From Nannobrachium achirus (lineage: Eukaryota > Chordata > Actinopteri > Myctophiformes > Myctophidae): a stretch of 64,000 nt of DNA. Under the pieces are notes generated by a model that saw only the letters and a list, made by a program, of their open reading frames with translations, did not search any database and was not told the origin of the DNA. The translations under genes were made by a program, and so were the position numbers. Below, in pieces: positions 1 through 11,708 of the stretch; within the stretch, counting starts at the first letter, position 1, and each line of letters opens with the position of its first letter. The stretch lies in NCBI GenBank assembly GCA_963921795.1, contig OY997650.1, forward strand, positions 19,329,862 through 19,393,861, written 5' to 3'.

Positions 1-105
1 AACATGTATTTATTATTACTTTGTCCCGTTTATCAGCGCTGCTTTTTACATCCCCACGTCAAACACAATAAACACACTAAAGACAGTAAGTTCATTGTCA
101 CTTAC

Positions 106-141
106 AGAGGTCCTGAGCAGTCTTCCAACGGAGGCTGCCAT
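106..141 (-). CDS. prdx3: prdx3 exon 1 (mitochondrial peroxiredoxin 3), partial at window edge
   Basis: Read on the minus strand, an ATG at 141 opens a 12-codon exon, MAASVGRLLRTS, followed directly by a GTAAGT donor at 105-100. Human PRDX3 begins MAAAVGRLLRAS and its first coding exon, from memory, also ends there, so both the peptide and the splice site fit. Prdx3 is a thioredoxin-dependent 2-Cys peroxidase of the mitochondrial matrix, and this exon encodes the start of its import presequence. The catalytic exons would lie to the left, outside the window. The gene is head to head with sfxn4, about 620 bp from ATG to ATG. The evidence is one short exon, so the call rests on the peptide, the donor and the neighbours. 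A chance match is possible but unlikely. Confidence 0.72.
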
Positions 142-758
142 GTTGGATTATGTGACGGACAGCAGCAGCGAGTGACGTAGATTCATTCTTTGTTGCACGA
201 CGGTGCGCGTCGCAAAACTGTATCTTGCTAAATAGTCTATTCTCTACCCATTCTATTCTTTATACGAGAGTGGATTCTGCCAATGCATTTCAATGGGAAT
301 GGAGGGGAATCAATCAGGGGATTTTGGGGGAAATCCTCAAATGACAGAAAACCGCTCCATTCCCATCGAAATGCATTGGCAGAATCCACTCTCATTGATA
401 GAAAGTAGAATATTAGTTTGGTGTGACCAACTGACCGTGCCCTAAGATTATTTCTATATTGCAGTATTGATACTTTTACTTTACTTTACTTAAAGGCCTA
501 CTGTCATTTTAAAACATTTTAGTACTTTTTCCACCACCACTTCTGCTGTCACTGGATACAATTTGAATTTGACGTTGCGCATCTTTTACAAGCACAATGG
601 CACAAGCTGTAAACCACGCCCACAATGGCCATGTGTTTAATTCATTGCGGAAGTGAAAGAATATGACATGACCTCAAAAACTTGATAAATAATTGCTCCT
701 TTAATATTCTCTTGCACTTTATTTTGCCGTAGTTCATCGTTTGTAACACATAAAACCA
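142..758. promoter_or_regulatory. Shared upstream region of prdx3 and sfxn4 (inferred bidirectional promoter)
   Basis: This 617 bp separates two divergent start codons, so the promoters and 5' leaders of both genes should lie here. A small inverted-repeat element takes up 250-411. I see no clear TATA box. The stretch just left of 759 would be the sfxn4 leader. Promoter function is inferred from the layout alone. Confidence 0.45.
250..411. repeat. Small foldback element (inverted repeat)
   Basis: Two arms of about 65 bp (250-317 and 350-411) are near reverse complements. Both carry GGATTCTGCCAATGCATTTC or its complement and GAGAGTGGATTC. A short A/G-rich loop separates them. It looks like a MITE or stem-loop remnant. 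No clear target duplication is visible. Confidence 0.65.
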
Positions 759-3700
759 ATGGATCCTAATTTATTGCACTGGAAAAATGAGGGAAAGGTA
801 ACGTTGCTGCGCATTTAATTGTGCATGAAGCATTGTTTATGTCAGTGATAGTGATATGTCATCCCATTGATATGGTTGAGGAAATAATAATATACTAAAA
901 TGCACTTTCTCTTAAATGCAGTCATTCTTCAGTCGGCTACGAATCTGGCTTAATCTTCTGGATCCTAGTTGTTTGTTCTCCTCCGATGTGAGTAGCTCCT
1001 GTATAATGATAAATAACAACAATATGTGATGAATGAATCTTTGAACACAAACTATGTTTCTTCTCTTCAGGCTGAAATACAGAATGCACGTGCTGTCTTC
1101 ATAAGTGGAGAAAAACACAGAGAAAGGGTAAGCCTAAAGAAAAATGAAAGGAATAGCTTACAGTTGTTTTCTATGATGTCTGTCCTGATGAATAAACTAA
1201 AACCAGTTATGTCTCCACTTCCAGGATAAACATGCATGGACCCTTTCTATGGTAAGTAGGGGCCTAACGTATTATTATTATTTTTACAGCAATTCTGCCC
1301 ATGAAGACACTGTCAAAAATGTAGATACATTTTAGATTTATAAAATAATTTAAACTGTATAAAACATTGTCTCTTATTCTCTTCACAGTCCTCTGTACAT
1401 GCTGATTCTGGTGCTGTGCTGCCTATAGCTTTCCGTCCTCCAGGTGCAGTTTGTTTTAGTTTAGTTTTTATGTCATGCAGAGCAATGTTATGTACATCCA
1501 GGGATGTGCTGGGCCCCTGATTCAGCCCGGAAAAAAAGAGTTGGAGAGGCCCTCATTGCGCGCTATAGAGAGAGATCTCTTTATAGCGCTGCTGCTACTC
1601 AAAGATTTGCCATTTCAGATTGTGACAAGTGACAAGCCAGTGGGCCAATTATTGCACATGAGTTATATTTCGTCGATGTCGGGTGGGAACCTTGTATGTC
1701 CAAAACCGTTTGTTTTGTATTTATCATTTAAAAAATGATTTAAACTAGTGAAAACAGCCGATCTACAAGCACAAGCACAACGCCTCGCAGTGCGAGGTGT
1801 TGTGTGCTTGTAGATCGGCAATTGTGTGCTTGTAGATCGGCCGCCCAGCCACCAAAATGGAACGAAGGCCGACATTTTATTTTTAATCTTTTCCTATTGG
1901 CCGGCCTGAATCGGCCAGGAATGAACCGGCCGTTCGGGAGTTGTCCCGCTTTTCCCAATGGCCAGCACGTCCCTGTGTACATAATATTGCACCTTGTATT
2001 AAGATGAGTATTAATGTATCCATAGAAGTATGGCAATGTTTTTGGTTATGCCTTACAATGTTTTCTTCTTTCTAGCATTATTACCAATATCATCCCCTTT
2101 GGTAAGTGTCGTCATAAAAGAAATAACGGCAGTAAATATTTTACAATGTGGCCATTGCATATAATGTGTTAATGAAAAGCCTGTTTTTCGTGTTGTTGTT
2201 GTTCGTTTTAATTTCCAGGTTGTTGCAAGCCTTCTTCCACATAGTGGAGTCAAACCAGCATTGTTTTGGCAGGTAGAAGATTGATCATATTTACACACTT
2301 GCTGCAGGCAGTATATATATCAAAATTAGATTTGTTTCGATGGAGTGGCTTATATTAGCTGCGAGGTCACAGCTAATAACTAACAATATTACATGTATAT
2401 TTACTGTATATACTCTATATAAAGAAGAAATGTGTCTTGCAGTTTTTGCTTCACAGTTACAGTGCTGGATTCAACTATGCCAACAGAAATTCTTCGGCAG
2501 AGAAGGTATTATCAAATTCTCAGTCTTAAGCACTTTTCAAGCTGGTGTCCCTATTTTACAAATACAAGAACGCTCACCCCAAAACAGGCTTGCCCCGGGT
2601 CAAATCCGAAGCTCATTGTATTTTGCTATTTTTAAAACGGGACTCAAGTCGTTAACTCAGTTGCAGTTCTATGTTATATTAATGTTTCTCCTTCGTGTCG
2701 ATATCTCTCACATCACCAGGGGATGGAGACATCTGTGAAGCAGGTTCTATTGGTTCTTGGATCAATTACATATGCAACATGTGCTGGGGTTTGTATAACT
2801 TTGGTGAACATTGTGTGCTGTGCAATGTTTCTTTTATTGCTTAGTGTGTTTCCTATAAATGCACTATACACTTAAATTAAATTGACCACTGAGAGCAGTT
2901 GAAATGTATAAAACCTATGAATCTAATAAAACAACATAATCACTATGCCTTGTGTTTCAGGCAATCCCTCAAATAGTCATTCATCGACTTCCAATGATAC
3001 CCTTCCAGACTTTCCTTAGGTCAATATTGCCAATCCCCCTCTCTGGTAAGTGCAATATTACTAGACATGACCGAATTTAAGAAAATTGGATTTATTTAAA
3101 GTGCCGAAGGCAAATCATGTTAATCTATGGGTGTTGGGGGTGCTGTAGACATTAAAAGAAAAAATAATGCACATCCTCTGTTTCAAAAACAGAATCATGA
3201 AAAACAAGACGGGCTCGCAACCAAATAACTTTTGAGTGCTCCAAAATCATATTTACGACAAACCGCAGCAGATACGATGTTTCGACCCTTGCAGTCTTTT
3301 TCAAGTGAGGTGTGCTGTAGAGTCTACAGATAAGCATGAGTGTCATGCTTATCTATACATTACCAGCAAAAACAATGAAAAAGATTATTTAACTCTGCTG
3401 TTAAATCATATTGTATGTCTTTATTGTAGATTGTTGATTCGTATTGTAGTAGATGTGTACACATGAACTTATTCCCAGTCATCATCAGTGTTACGGTAGA
3501 TACGTTTCCTGCAGTTGCACGACAGGATGCATTCCATGCAAATCATGCTGCAGCTGCAGCATGGGCTGAATCACCTTTCATAGAACCGTATGATGAGGTG
3601 ATCTCCCTGAAAGCTTTCAGTGTAGGTTGCAGAGAGAGTAGCCGTGGCTCCAACTTTTGAAGCTAGATATGGGTCTAGTGGTCTAGCGCCTTAATTTCTG

Positions 3701-5586
3701 AGTCGTAGGAGCACTTTCAAAGAACATTTAGCTGTTTATCTAGAGGGCATATAAAATAATAGGTGTACTGCATGATCAGCCTAAGAATTAACCTTGTATG
3801 ACATAATTCCATCCAAATTCTGTTGTCACTAAAGACTTACTAACATTTTCACATTATACCGGTATAGTTTCAAGCATTTTCTTCTTTAATTCTTCATAAT
3901 AAAAATGAATAAAAGCACATTTCATTAAAGTTTCTTCCTTGTTTGGTCAAAAGTATATGTTAGCCTTGGTGGTGGTTGCCATCATAGATTTTTCAATTTT
4001 GAGGCAGTATGACATTTTTGAGCTGAGCATACAGAATCGTCCTTGACGTTTCTGTGATCTCTGTGACGCTAGAGCGCCACCCATAGGATGGAGTTCTGAA
4101 CTGAACAGAACGCAGATAAACACACTACATTACCCCTATAAGCCATATGCCATAAATTAACACAATTTGCGTTCTGAGTTGAGATTTTTGGAAAAGGTAG
4201 CCCGGTCTATACAATTTGTTATTTTGTTCATTCTTGCATTTGAATGCTCATAATGTATTGACAGAGGTATGTATTGACAGTGTGCTGTATAATTCTCCCT
4301 ATAGCTGCTTTGGCCTCCTTCAATGTGTATATTGTCAGAAATGAGGAGTCAGAGAATGGAATCCAAGTATTTGATTCTAATGGCAACACTGTTGGAATCT
4401 CCAAAGCAGCAGGAGAGAAGGTAAGAAGATCCGACAATTTGTATTTTTGCCATGAATAAATTACAACATTTAATTGATTTCACCTTTTCTGTTCAGGCAA
4501 TAAGGGACACTGCATTGTCACGAGCAACACTGATGGGTACAACAGCTGCCCTTCCCAATCTTCTGCTATTCCTCTTAAAAAGGTGAGGAACTTCTGGTTT
4601 CCAACAGGTGTATTCACTGTAATGTGAGTTTGAGATTCCTAGGCAGGCATACTTTAGATAACATTATGCCATGTGTTATATTTAATTACATGAAGATTTA
4701 AATCATTAAAGGAGCTATAGTCAACTTTTTCATTGTACAGGGCCGACACTTTGTTTACATCCTAGTCAATAGACTAGAATGTAAACAAAGTGTCGGTCTG
4801 ACAATGGCCAAAATTATTATTTTATCATTATTTTACGCTTTTTGTGGTCATTTTTGAATAGAAACACATATATGAAGCTTATTTTTTTATAAAATATTTT
4901 CGAAACATTATTTTTATTTTAGCATCCGTTTTTCAAGAAAAAGTTGACTATAGCTCCTTTAAGTATGAGTGCAAGTATGATTATAATGTTATTGGAGAGG
5001 GGTTGACAGCTGAAAATGTCCTACAGTATTATTAATCCATCCTGCTGGAGTTATTGATTTTGGAAAGAATGTTAGGGATATAGATGATTAAGGGAATAAC
5101 ACCATCTTGCAACCACTTGAACCCCAGAATGTCTATTTGGGGTGGAACAAAAATAGACGCTATACAAGCTTAAAATACGTTTTGTGAACTCATGTTTTGA
5201 GCTTGTACTGTAGATTTTTGACAGACCTGTGGTGTAGACGGAAGAAAGAGGTCCAAGTACAGTTGTAACTCAGGTCAGTTTCAACAATTGAACTCATTAC
5301 AGGACGAGAGGTTTCCAGAAGAACCCTCTGTTATTGACTCCTATACGTCACATCAGTACTGCAATTATTCTGGGCATGATGATTCCTGTCTCCTTCAGTC
5401 TTTTTCCACAGCTGGGAACGGTAAGGCTGTTAAGTGAACTCTGGTTTATTTTCTGTCCTGTTCTATTCCATCTGACTGCAATTCACGTTAACATCATCCA
5501 CTTTGCAGATCAAAAAGGAAAACTTGGAGAAGGAGCTGCAGGCTGCAGTAGCAGATGGTCAGCTGTTCTATCATAGAGGATTGTGA
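759..5586 (+). CDS. sfxn4: sfxn4, sideroflexin-4, complete (14 coding exons)
   Basis: Coding exons: 759-797, 922-987, 1071-1127, 1225-1251, 1389-1443, 2076-2101, 2219-2272, 2443-2505, 2720-2788, 2961-3045, 4305-4420, 4497-4582, 5303-5420, 5509-5586. They total 939 nt, which gives about 312 residues against about 337 in human. All junctions keep phase with GT-AG sites. Sideroflexins are multi-pass proteins of the mitochondrial inner membrane. SFXN4 is tied to Fe-S cluster and complex I assembly. The N-terminus MDPNLLHWKNEGK aligns with human IEPNVRFWITERQ. LLDPS, the hydrophobic segment starting VKQVLLVLGS, FFPQ-like SFSLFPQLG and the end LFYHRGL all match the family. The HPDTG motif of other sideroflexins reads HADSG here (exon 5), as expected for the divergent SFXN4 branch. 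The start was chosen because it aligns with the family and leaves a phase-0 exon. Confidence 0.95.
1499..1975. mobile_element. hAT-like MITE in sfxn4 intron 5
   Basis: Terminal inverted repeats CAGGGATGTGCTGG and CCAGCACGTCCCTG bound 477 bp. Flanking 8-bp target copies TGTACATC (1491-1498) and TGTACATA (1976-1983) differ at one base. The CAGGG ends and 8-bp duplications are hAT hallmarks. There is no transposase. A copy of the window-wide GATCTACAAGC palindrome sits inside at 1751-1841. Confidence 0.75.
1751..1841. repeat. GATCTACAAGC palindrome, copy 1
   Basis: The left arm GCCGATCTACAAGC (1757-1770) is matched by GCTTGTAGATCGGC at 1806-1819 and again at 1828-1841, so the right arm is duplicated. 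Between them is a GC-rich inner hairpin (CGCCTCGCAGTGCGAGG). Confidence 0.8.
3046..4304. other. sfxn4 intron 10, largest intron of the gene
   Basis: This is 1.26 kb with no coding signal. At 3271-3306 the minus strand reads GGGTCGAAACATCGTATCTG, a motif like the GAAAC side of Penelope-type hammerheads but without a clear CTGATGA box. The remainder is AT-rich and has no repeat that I can name. Confidence 0.4.
4706..4962. mobile_element. TTAA-flanked MITE in sfxn4 intron 12
   Basis: TTAA copies at 4706-4709 and 4959-4962 bracket an element with about 22-bp inverted ends beginning AGGAGCTATAGTCAACTTTT. A second internal inverted pair around CCGACACTTTGTTTACAT / ATGTAAACAAAGTGTCGG (about 4742-4797) forms a hairpin. 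TTAA duplication is used by piggyBac and Kolobok transposons. The family is not resolved. Confidence 0.75.
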
Positions 5587-5875
5587 GGAGCCATATCTTC
5601 TTGTCCAGAGAACACAGTGCCACCTCCCGCACACTAACATACGTTACAGTAGCTTCGCTTCATAAGGAATTGTTAAAAATTGTGTAAAAGTCCATGGACG
5701 AGGTGTTTGACCTGCAATACTCACTCTTACATTTCAATGTAATTTGCATAATACCAAAATAAGTTATGCAATTGTTGGTTTAGTTTACCGAGACTAGATA
5801 CAGCATATGTCTGGTGCATGTAATGGAGTATAAGAGCAAAACGTTCTAATCATTTGTCATTTCTTCCCCCATTGC

Positions 5876-5881
5876 AATAAA
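5876..5881 (+). terminator. sfxn4: sfxn4 polyadenylation signal
   Basis: AATAAA lies 290 bp after the stop codon. Two more overlapping AATAAA copies follow near 5902-5910. Any of these could be used. Confidence 0.65.
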
Positions 5882-6278
5882 TGTGTAGATTCTTATTTTA
5901 AATAAATAAAATATACATTGTTATATTACATTTCTTTAATGGTTCATTATTATAAATATTACATAAATTCCTGAAAATACTTTAATTTGGATCTATTTTT
6001 ATATTACAATCCATGTCTGAAATATTGCAGGCATAATGTGGATGAAATGTACACAATATTAAAATGGTCATAGTACAGTATTTTGTACACAAACCTTGAC
6101 ACAATGTGACATGACTCAATAAACTAGTCCTTTCAATAGGGAAGATTATTTGACCAGTGCAGAAGCTGGCCAAAAGGAACAATGAGAAAGCACCATGGCA
6201 TACAAATAAAACATGACAAATTAATTACTTATATTGCATTATAAAGTTGTGACTGGAACCATAGTTAGTATATTAAAC

Positions 6279-6284
6279 TTTATT
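6279..6284 (-). terminator. dennd10: Candidate dennd10 polyadenylation signal
   Basis: TTTATT on the plus strand reads AATAAA on the minus strand, about 0.9 kb after the dennd10 stop at 7198. Other AATAAA-like sites occur nearby, so the choice is tentative. Confidence 0.35.
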
Positions 6285-6491
6285 AAAAGATTTTAATGAA
6301 AATAAAAAACATTAATACAATTTTCCATATCTGTTTATCTTATAACTACAGTAATTTGTATAAAACAACTTTGCGTAAATAATACACCCATATCATTTCT
6401 GCTGTCATTACATCGCAGCACAATCATTATTTGTACTAGGAATGGAACGGATGCAAAAAACAAAAAAATCACACTCGTGTGAACTGAGCGG

Positions 6492-6528
<37 letters not shown>
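6492..6528. repeat. (TG)n microsatellite
   Basis: This is an uninterrupted TG run of about 37 bp between sfxn4 and dennd10. Confidence 0.95.
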
Positions 6529-6529
<1 letters not shown>

Positions 6530-6597
6530 AACAGCGCCCCTCCCTTAACATGTGTGGTCAGAAAAGGTTACTGCAGGAGTGCAGGCTACGGACACGG

Positions 6598-6599
<2 letters not shown>

Positions 6600-6633
<34 letters not shown>
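6600..6633. repeat. (CAGA)n microsatellite
   Basis: About eight CAGA units are followed by CCCACACACACGG. Confidence 0.95.
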
Positions 6634-7197
6634 CCACACACACGGCCACGTATAGGAGCGTTGTGACCACCGCTCAAAAATATAAGAATCGTTAATTGTG
6701 ACCTCTCAGTCCATCCCACAGAGCATACCTTATGTGGCACTGACCACACGTGGCTTTGCATCCAGTAGGCTGACACTTCTATGCACACAGTCATTTCAAT
6801 CTCTAAACCCCTGGTTGAATTACCTCAAATTTAATATTTGACTGTACATACAGTACAACATGCTAATATCACATTTGCGCTTGGTGGTAGCTACATGGCT
6901 GTCATACTGTAGGACATCCTGGTGGAAAATAAGATGGATTATTGTGTAAATACATTGTAAATTCAAATGTATTTCTCATTTTCTTTTTCGGTGAGATCCC
7001 TGCTACTCATCGACATAGCAATACTTTCTATAGACTATAGCAACGATTGCTTTGGGAATATATGGCTACTATTTTAACAAAAACAAATATCACTTACAGC
7101 ACCTTGAGGTCAATGTGTAAATGTCAGTTTTTGAAATAATACATGAGAATTTAAGAACTTAGTGAACATGGAAAAGCAATTTGAAAGTAGAGCAGCA

Positions 7198-10100
7198 TTA
7201 TATTCTTAAAAGTTGCTCAGCAGCTGCCAAATGAAACAGGAAGTTCTCAGTTGCTGGGGGGAAATGACGCTGTTTCAAACCCTCTAGTGTGATTTTAGAG
7301 TTTTCTCCTTCATCTGCCAGTGCGATCAAGTTCGCAAGTATCTCTTTTGTCTTTACAGAAATGTCCTGTAAACAAAGGAAAATGTAAATAAATAAAGGTG
7401 CCCAACAAAAACCCATGGTCCTAAAATATGTTTTAAACTTTTAATCTATAAATACTGAATATTTAAACTTATATTCACCAGAGGTTGAAGCTATTCTAAT
7501 GATGTTTTCTAAGCATGTTTATATAAAGTTAGAACATGAAACTTTGACTTGTTTTTGTTCAGTTTTTAAGTGCTATAAAAAATGATATACTGTATACATA
7601 AATTATTTACTTTATTATGTATCAAAATGTGTCCATGTGTACTACTACTCATTTTGTAATCAGAATATTCAGCATATACTGTAAATTGCAGGGTTAATTC
7701 TCCAGATCATGCATCCCTGGTTTCAGTGTCATATTGCTATGCAACTACTACTAGTATAGGGTTAAATCCGATATCACTGGTATCAACATGCTGGCATTCG
7801 AAGTGTGTCCTCACCTTGATAACCTGACTGTCTGTTCTATCTGCATCCTCTGCCGACTGGACAATAAAGTGGCCAATGTCTTTGTGTAACTTTCCCATAG
7901 CCATGGCCTCTGTTAGAAGACAATAGTAGTCAGTGAGAAAGAAACTCTCTCTTGCTTTATCGGGATTCCAAGAGTCATTAGAAACATATTCATGTTGCAA
8001 AGAATCACACCTTTGGCACTCTGGGATACTGTGATGACGTTGTCTGGGAGGTTCACGTACACATCAAACAAGTCCAATTTGTTGCCCACTTCTGGATCTA
8101 TAAATCCTGCCACATATCCTACAGGGAGAATGAATACACAGATATTAAAACCCATTCAGAACGGGTACACAGTATTGTGTATCATTATTTTATGCTTTAA
8201 CTATTGAAAAATAGCAGATATACACCGAGTGCCGCGCTGCGAGCTTGTAGATCTGCTATTTTTGAAAAATCGTGAATTTGAATTTTGACCCGATTCTTTA
8301 AGTGTCTTTTGAATCCTTCTAAGGTTTTTTGGACAAACCTATGTTTCTATGTCAGCAATCTGGCTAGCCATGATCAAAGGAAAGGTCCTTTTCACTTAAC
8401 TGGAGCTCAGTTAGTCTGTTCTTGAGAGACTACTATGTCAGTGGTTCTCAAACTTTTTCATGAGAAGGACCCCCAAAATGATATGTATTTGGCCACGATC
8501 CCCCCTCTCAAAATATCTAGTTCCAGGGACCCCCCAGAAGCAAAATTTGAGTTACAAACGTTCGCTTTGAAAATACATATATTCAAAGATTTTCACACAT
8601 TTTCAAAAATAGCAGATCTACAAGCTCGCAGCGCGGCACTCGGTGCCGTGCTGTGAGCTTGTATATCTGCAATTTTTCAATAGTTAAAGCATAAAATGAT
8701 GTTTGGCCTAAATGGGTTAATTATTAATTTACCACTCTAAAATGTGTGAGGCTGACAATACAGATGGTGGCTAATCGCTAAACATGAGGGTGAGCAAAAT
8801 ATGTTTTACTTTGGATAGAATAGCAAACATCGGAAGCACTAAACTCAGTTTCTGCCACAAAGTTGAGTCCGTGAAGCAGCAGTCTTCCTCACCTGGACAT
8901 TTCTTGAGGTCTTCCAGTTCTACGTCAGTCAGGTGCACATATGGATGGAGAATTGACCAGTCTTTCCTATGCCATGTCAGAGCTGGTAGAACTCTGGCAG
9001 GAAATCCGAAATGCAGAATCCAATAAAAATGATTGGCAAAAATGATTACGGCAGTGGATATGTATCTGTCCATGTAGCATTGATAAAGGAAAGCGCTATT
9101 AAAGGAGTAGTTCACCCCCAAAATGTTTTTTTTTCTTTCTATTGATTAGTCACACCATGGAGACTAGAGTTCAATAATATTTTTTGTTTTTTGTCGCATT
9201 CCTAAGACAAAAATGTGATAACAATAAATTTACCCCCATTCGTTCCGGATGGGGACCCGTTTCGAAATCAATGGTGGTACATTTACTCGAATAACATTTT
9301 TGTCTTATGAATGTGACAACAACCCAAAAATATTATTGAACTCTACTCTCCATGGCGTGACTAATCAATATAAAAAAAAAGTCATTTTGGGGGGCCATCT
9401 TGTGGTCTGAACATCCTCTTCCACCTTAAACTCACCATACACATGCAATTTTTTTAACCATAATTAATTTAGAAATTAACTAATATTAAAAGTTAAAGCA
9501 CACCAAACCCATAACTAAACTTTACTGTATTAACAGTATCTAACCTGAACCAGCCGCAAGATAAAACCACATGATTGACTCTGACCAATCAAATAGCATA
9601 GATTGCAGAGGTTCAGCTGAATGTCCATTACCAATGATTATCAAACTGTAAACCAAGATGGAATTCATTCTCATTTCAATATTCACCTGGTAAACTCTAA
9701 CAGTGCTTCAATACGGGGGTGATGAACGACAATTCTTTTCTTCAGCATGAGGGCAGTATAGAGGATGATGGTCTCCATTCCAAATTGGGACACAACATCT
9801 GACAGAGAGATAATACACAGGAATAACCTCTTTAGATCTCTGATGTAACCTGGATAGTGTTGTTCGGGTTGTGATCTTTCTTGAAACGGTACTCATTTTA
9901 AATGTTAGTGAGATGGTCTAGAATAGACTCAATTATTTATTAATATACAGCAGGTTTCAGATGTTCTTTTGCCAATTATTCTCGCTCTTCAAGATGAGTT
10001 TTATACATCTCACAAATAACAAATTGAAAGCAGTGCAAAACAGCGAAAGCCTAATTTATACTTTGTCGCTCGCAGCGGTGTCACTCGTTAAAAATAACTG

Positions 10101-11708
10101 ACACGACACGAAAAATCTAGTATCAGCCCAGGCATGCATCTTGCTATTTCTGCCTCACATAATTGCCAATGTAGGCTAGTGGTGTGTCCACTAAAGAGAA
10201 TAACTGCCAATACCAGTCACTAACTACCGATTATGATCCTACATTTTACACATAAAGTAATTTAATGTAGGACTGTGCCTCCTGAATTCAGGGCCTCTAT
10301 CCAACTAATGTTTTACCTTTTACTGAACCGGCTAAATATGCCTTCCTGACATCATAATCCTTGATGAGAAATGAGCCATTTTCATCACTCTGGCAAATGC
10401 CTTTGGTGAGGACAGCAATGTAACCTTCCATCATCTTCACCGGACTGCCATGTTTGTTGTACATTCTGAATAATGACAAAAACATACAACACCACGGGAA
10501 CATAAATGATGAGTTCTGTTTGAATCCCACTGTAATAATTGATCTTGACATAGTTTATTATTGTGTTTTACAACTACATTGGGAGTGAAGAGTTGGAAAC
10601 GTTATTTGTATTATTTAATGTGTACACTGTACCTGCATAGCACTCTACTGAATGCGGCATACTTTTCAGGATTGAAGTCTTTTGCTGTAACAACTATTGA
10701 AAAATGTGTGACCTACAGAATAAAATGACATACAAAAGTCAGTTAAAGGAGTTTTGAAGAAACACTCATTGAAGGTCTACTCTACACTTATTACCGCATT
10801 ACCCAAACAAAGTCAACCTTCATAGACATGCAGATACATTAAAACAGCGACTCATGCCAAGAGTCATTCATGTTGCAGATCATTTTAAAGACAAATAAAA
10901 GGCACTGCTCATACCTTCTTCAGGGCAGTTGGTTCCTGTACTTCAACAGTGGAGATGTAGAACCACGTACGACAGAACTGACCAAACACGAAGGTGTTCA
11001 GACCTCGGCTGTCGTGTGTCAGACAGCACTTCCTCAGCAGAACCTCTCTCAGTTCTGTACTGACGGAGGGAAAGCTCCACACCCACAAGGTGTCTCCATT
11101 CACATCTTTCTCTGAGGGGAGTCACATGACATTAATTGTACATGGGTTCGAACCTACCAAAAGCTACCAAAAGCAGGATTTAATTCTTCAAAAGGATATG
11201 GTTGGTATAGCACTTATTTTAGTGATACACAGTAATACATATGGGACGGACACATGTCCATGATACAGACAGTACAATCCTCAGTTTTATGTATCATTTG
11301 TGAGTGTACAAATGGATCATTTTTGTACACGCTCAGTTAAATCAACCCTCAGGATTTTACAGTGCACTGCTGACAGTGCTTAAAAAAAGCCAAATCCTTA
11401 GTGATCCTTGTTGCCTATTAAATTAAATTAGATTAGAGTTAATTAAATTGTCCAATTACATTAATTGTCCTAGAATGCAGATCATGCTTAATTGACCATG
11501 AGTGTTCCTGTATAGAGAGCCCATGCTGATAGGGTAGTTTATATCACACTGTTATCATGTGATGCAGTCCATGATACACTACAGGGACGAAGTTCACACG
11601 AAAACACAATTTAAGAGTAAGATCAAACCGATGTGGCTTGAGAAATAAAACCTCATGCTTACCAATTAATTCGACACTTAGCATAAACTGTGTTTCAGTT
11701 GCTGCCAT
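7198..11708 (-). CDS. dennd10: dennd10 (FAM45A), DENN-domain protein, complete (9 coding exons)
   Basis: Minus-strand coding exons in gene order: 11708-11663, 11111-10915, 10712-10633, 10465-10317, 9798-9687, 8993-8893, 8118-8011, 7909-7815, 7365-7198. They total 1056 nt, giving about 351 residues against about 357 in human. The protein tracks human FAM45A/DENND10 throughout: [99 protein letters not shown] and the C-terminus [21 protein letters not shown]10 is a small DENN protein reported on late endosomes and as a partner of the Commander (CCC/retriever) trafficking complex. It faces away from eif3a and converges on sfxn4. Every junction keeps phase. Introns contain foldback repeats but no exon is disturbed. 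Confidence 0.96.
8181..8701. repeat. Composite inverted repeat in a dennd10 intron with two palindrome copies
   Basis: The outer arms TTATGCTTTAACTATTGAAA (about 8189) and TTCAATAGTTAAAGCATAA (about 8677) are reverse complements. Each is joined to a GATCTACAAGC palindrome copy (8204-8268 and 8603-8680) with cores GAGTGCCGCGCTGCGAGC / GCTCGCAGCGCGGCACTC. The centre carries a hAT-type end, CAGTGGTTCTCAAAC, at about 8440. The whole piece is about 520 bp. Confidence 0.7.
9099..9395. mobile_element. TTAA-type MITE, left end intact, right end cut
   Basis: TTAA (9099-9102) is followed by AGGAGTAGTTCACCCCCAAA. The inverted partner GTCATTTTGGGGGG stops near 9395 without the matching end. Full relatives lie at 33746-34085 and 55744-56217. 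It sits in a dennd10 intron. Confidence 0.7.

Larger units (their letters stand above)
5587..7197. other. Convergent 3' regions of sfxn4 and dennd10
   Basis: No coding exon is visible. The left part is the sfxn4 3' UTR. The right part should hold the dennd10 3' UTR on the minus strand. Two microsatellites lie in between. The remainder is AT-rich unique sequence. Confidence 0.6.

Noticed and set aside
6600-6633. CRISPR-like short repeats (CAGA, CA and other arrays)
   Set aside because: They are eukaryotic microsatellites with no spacers.
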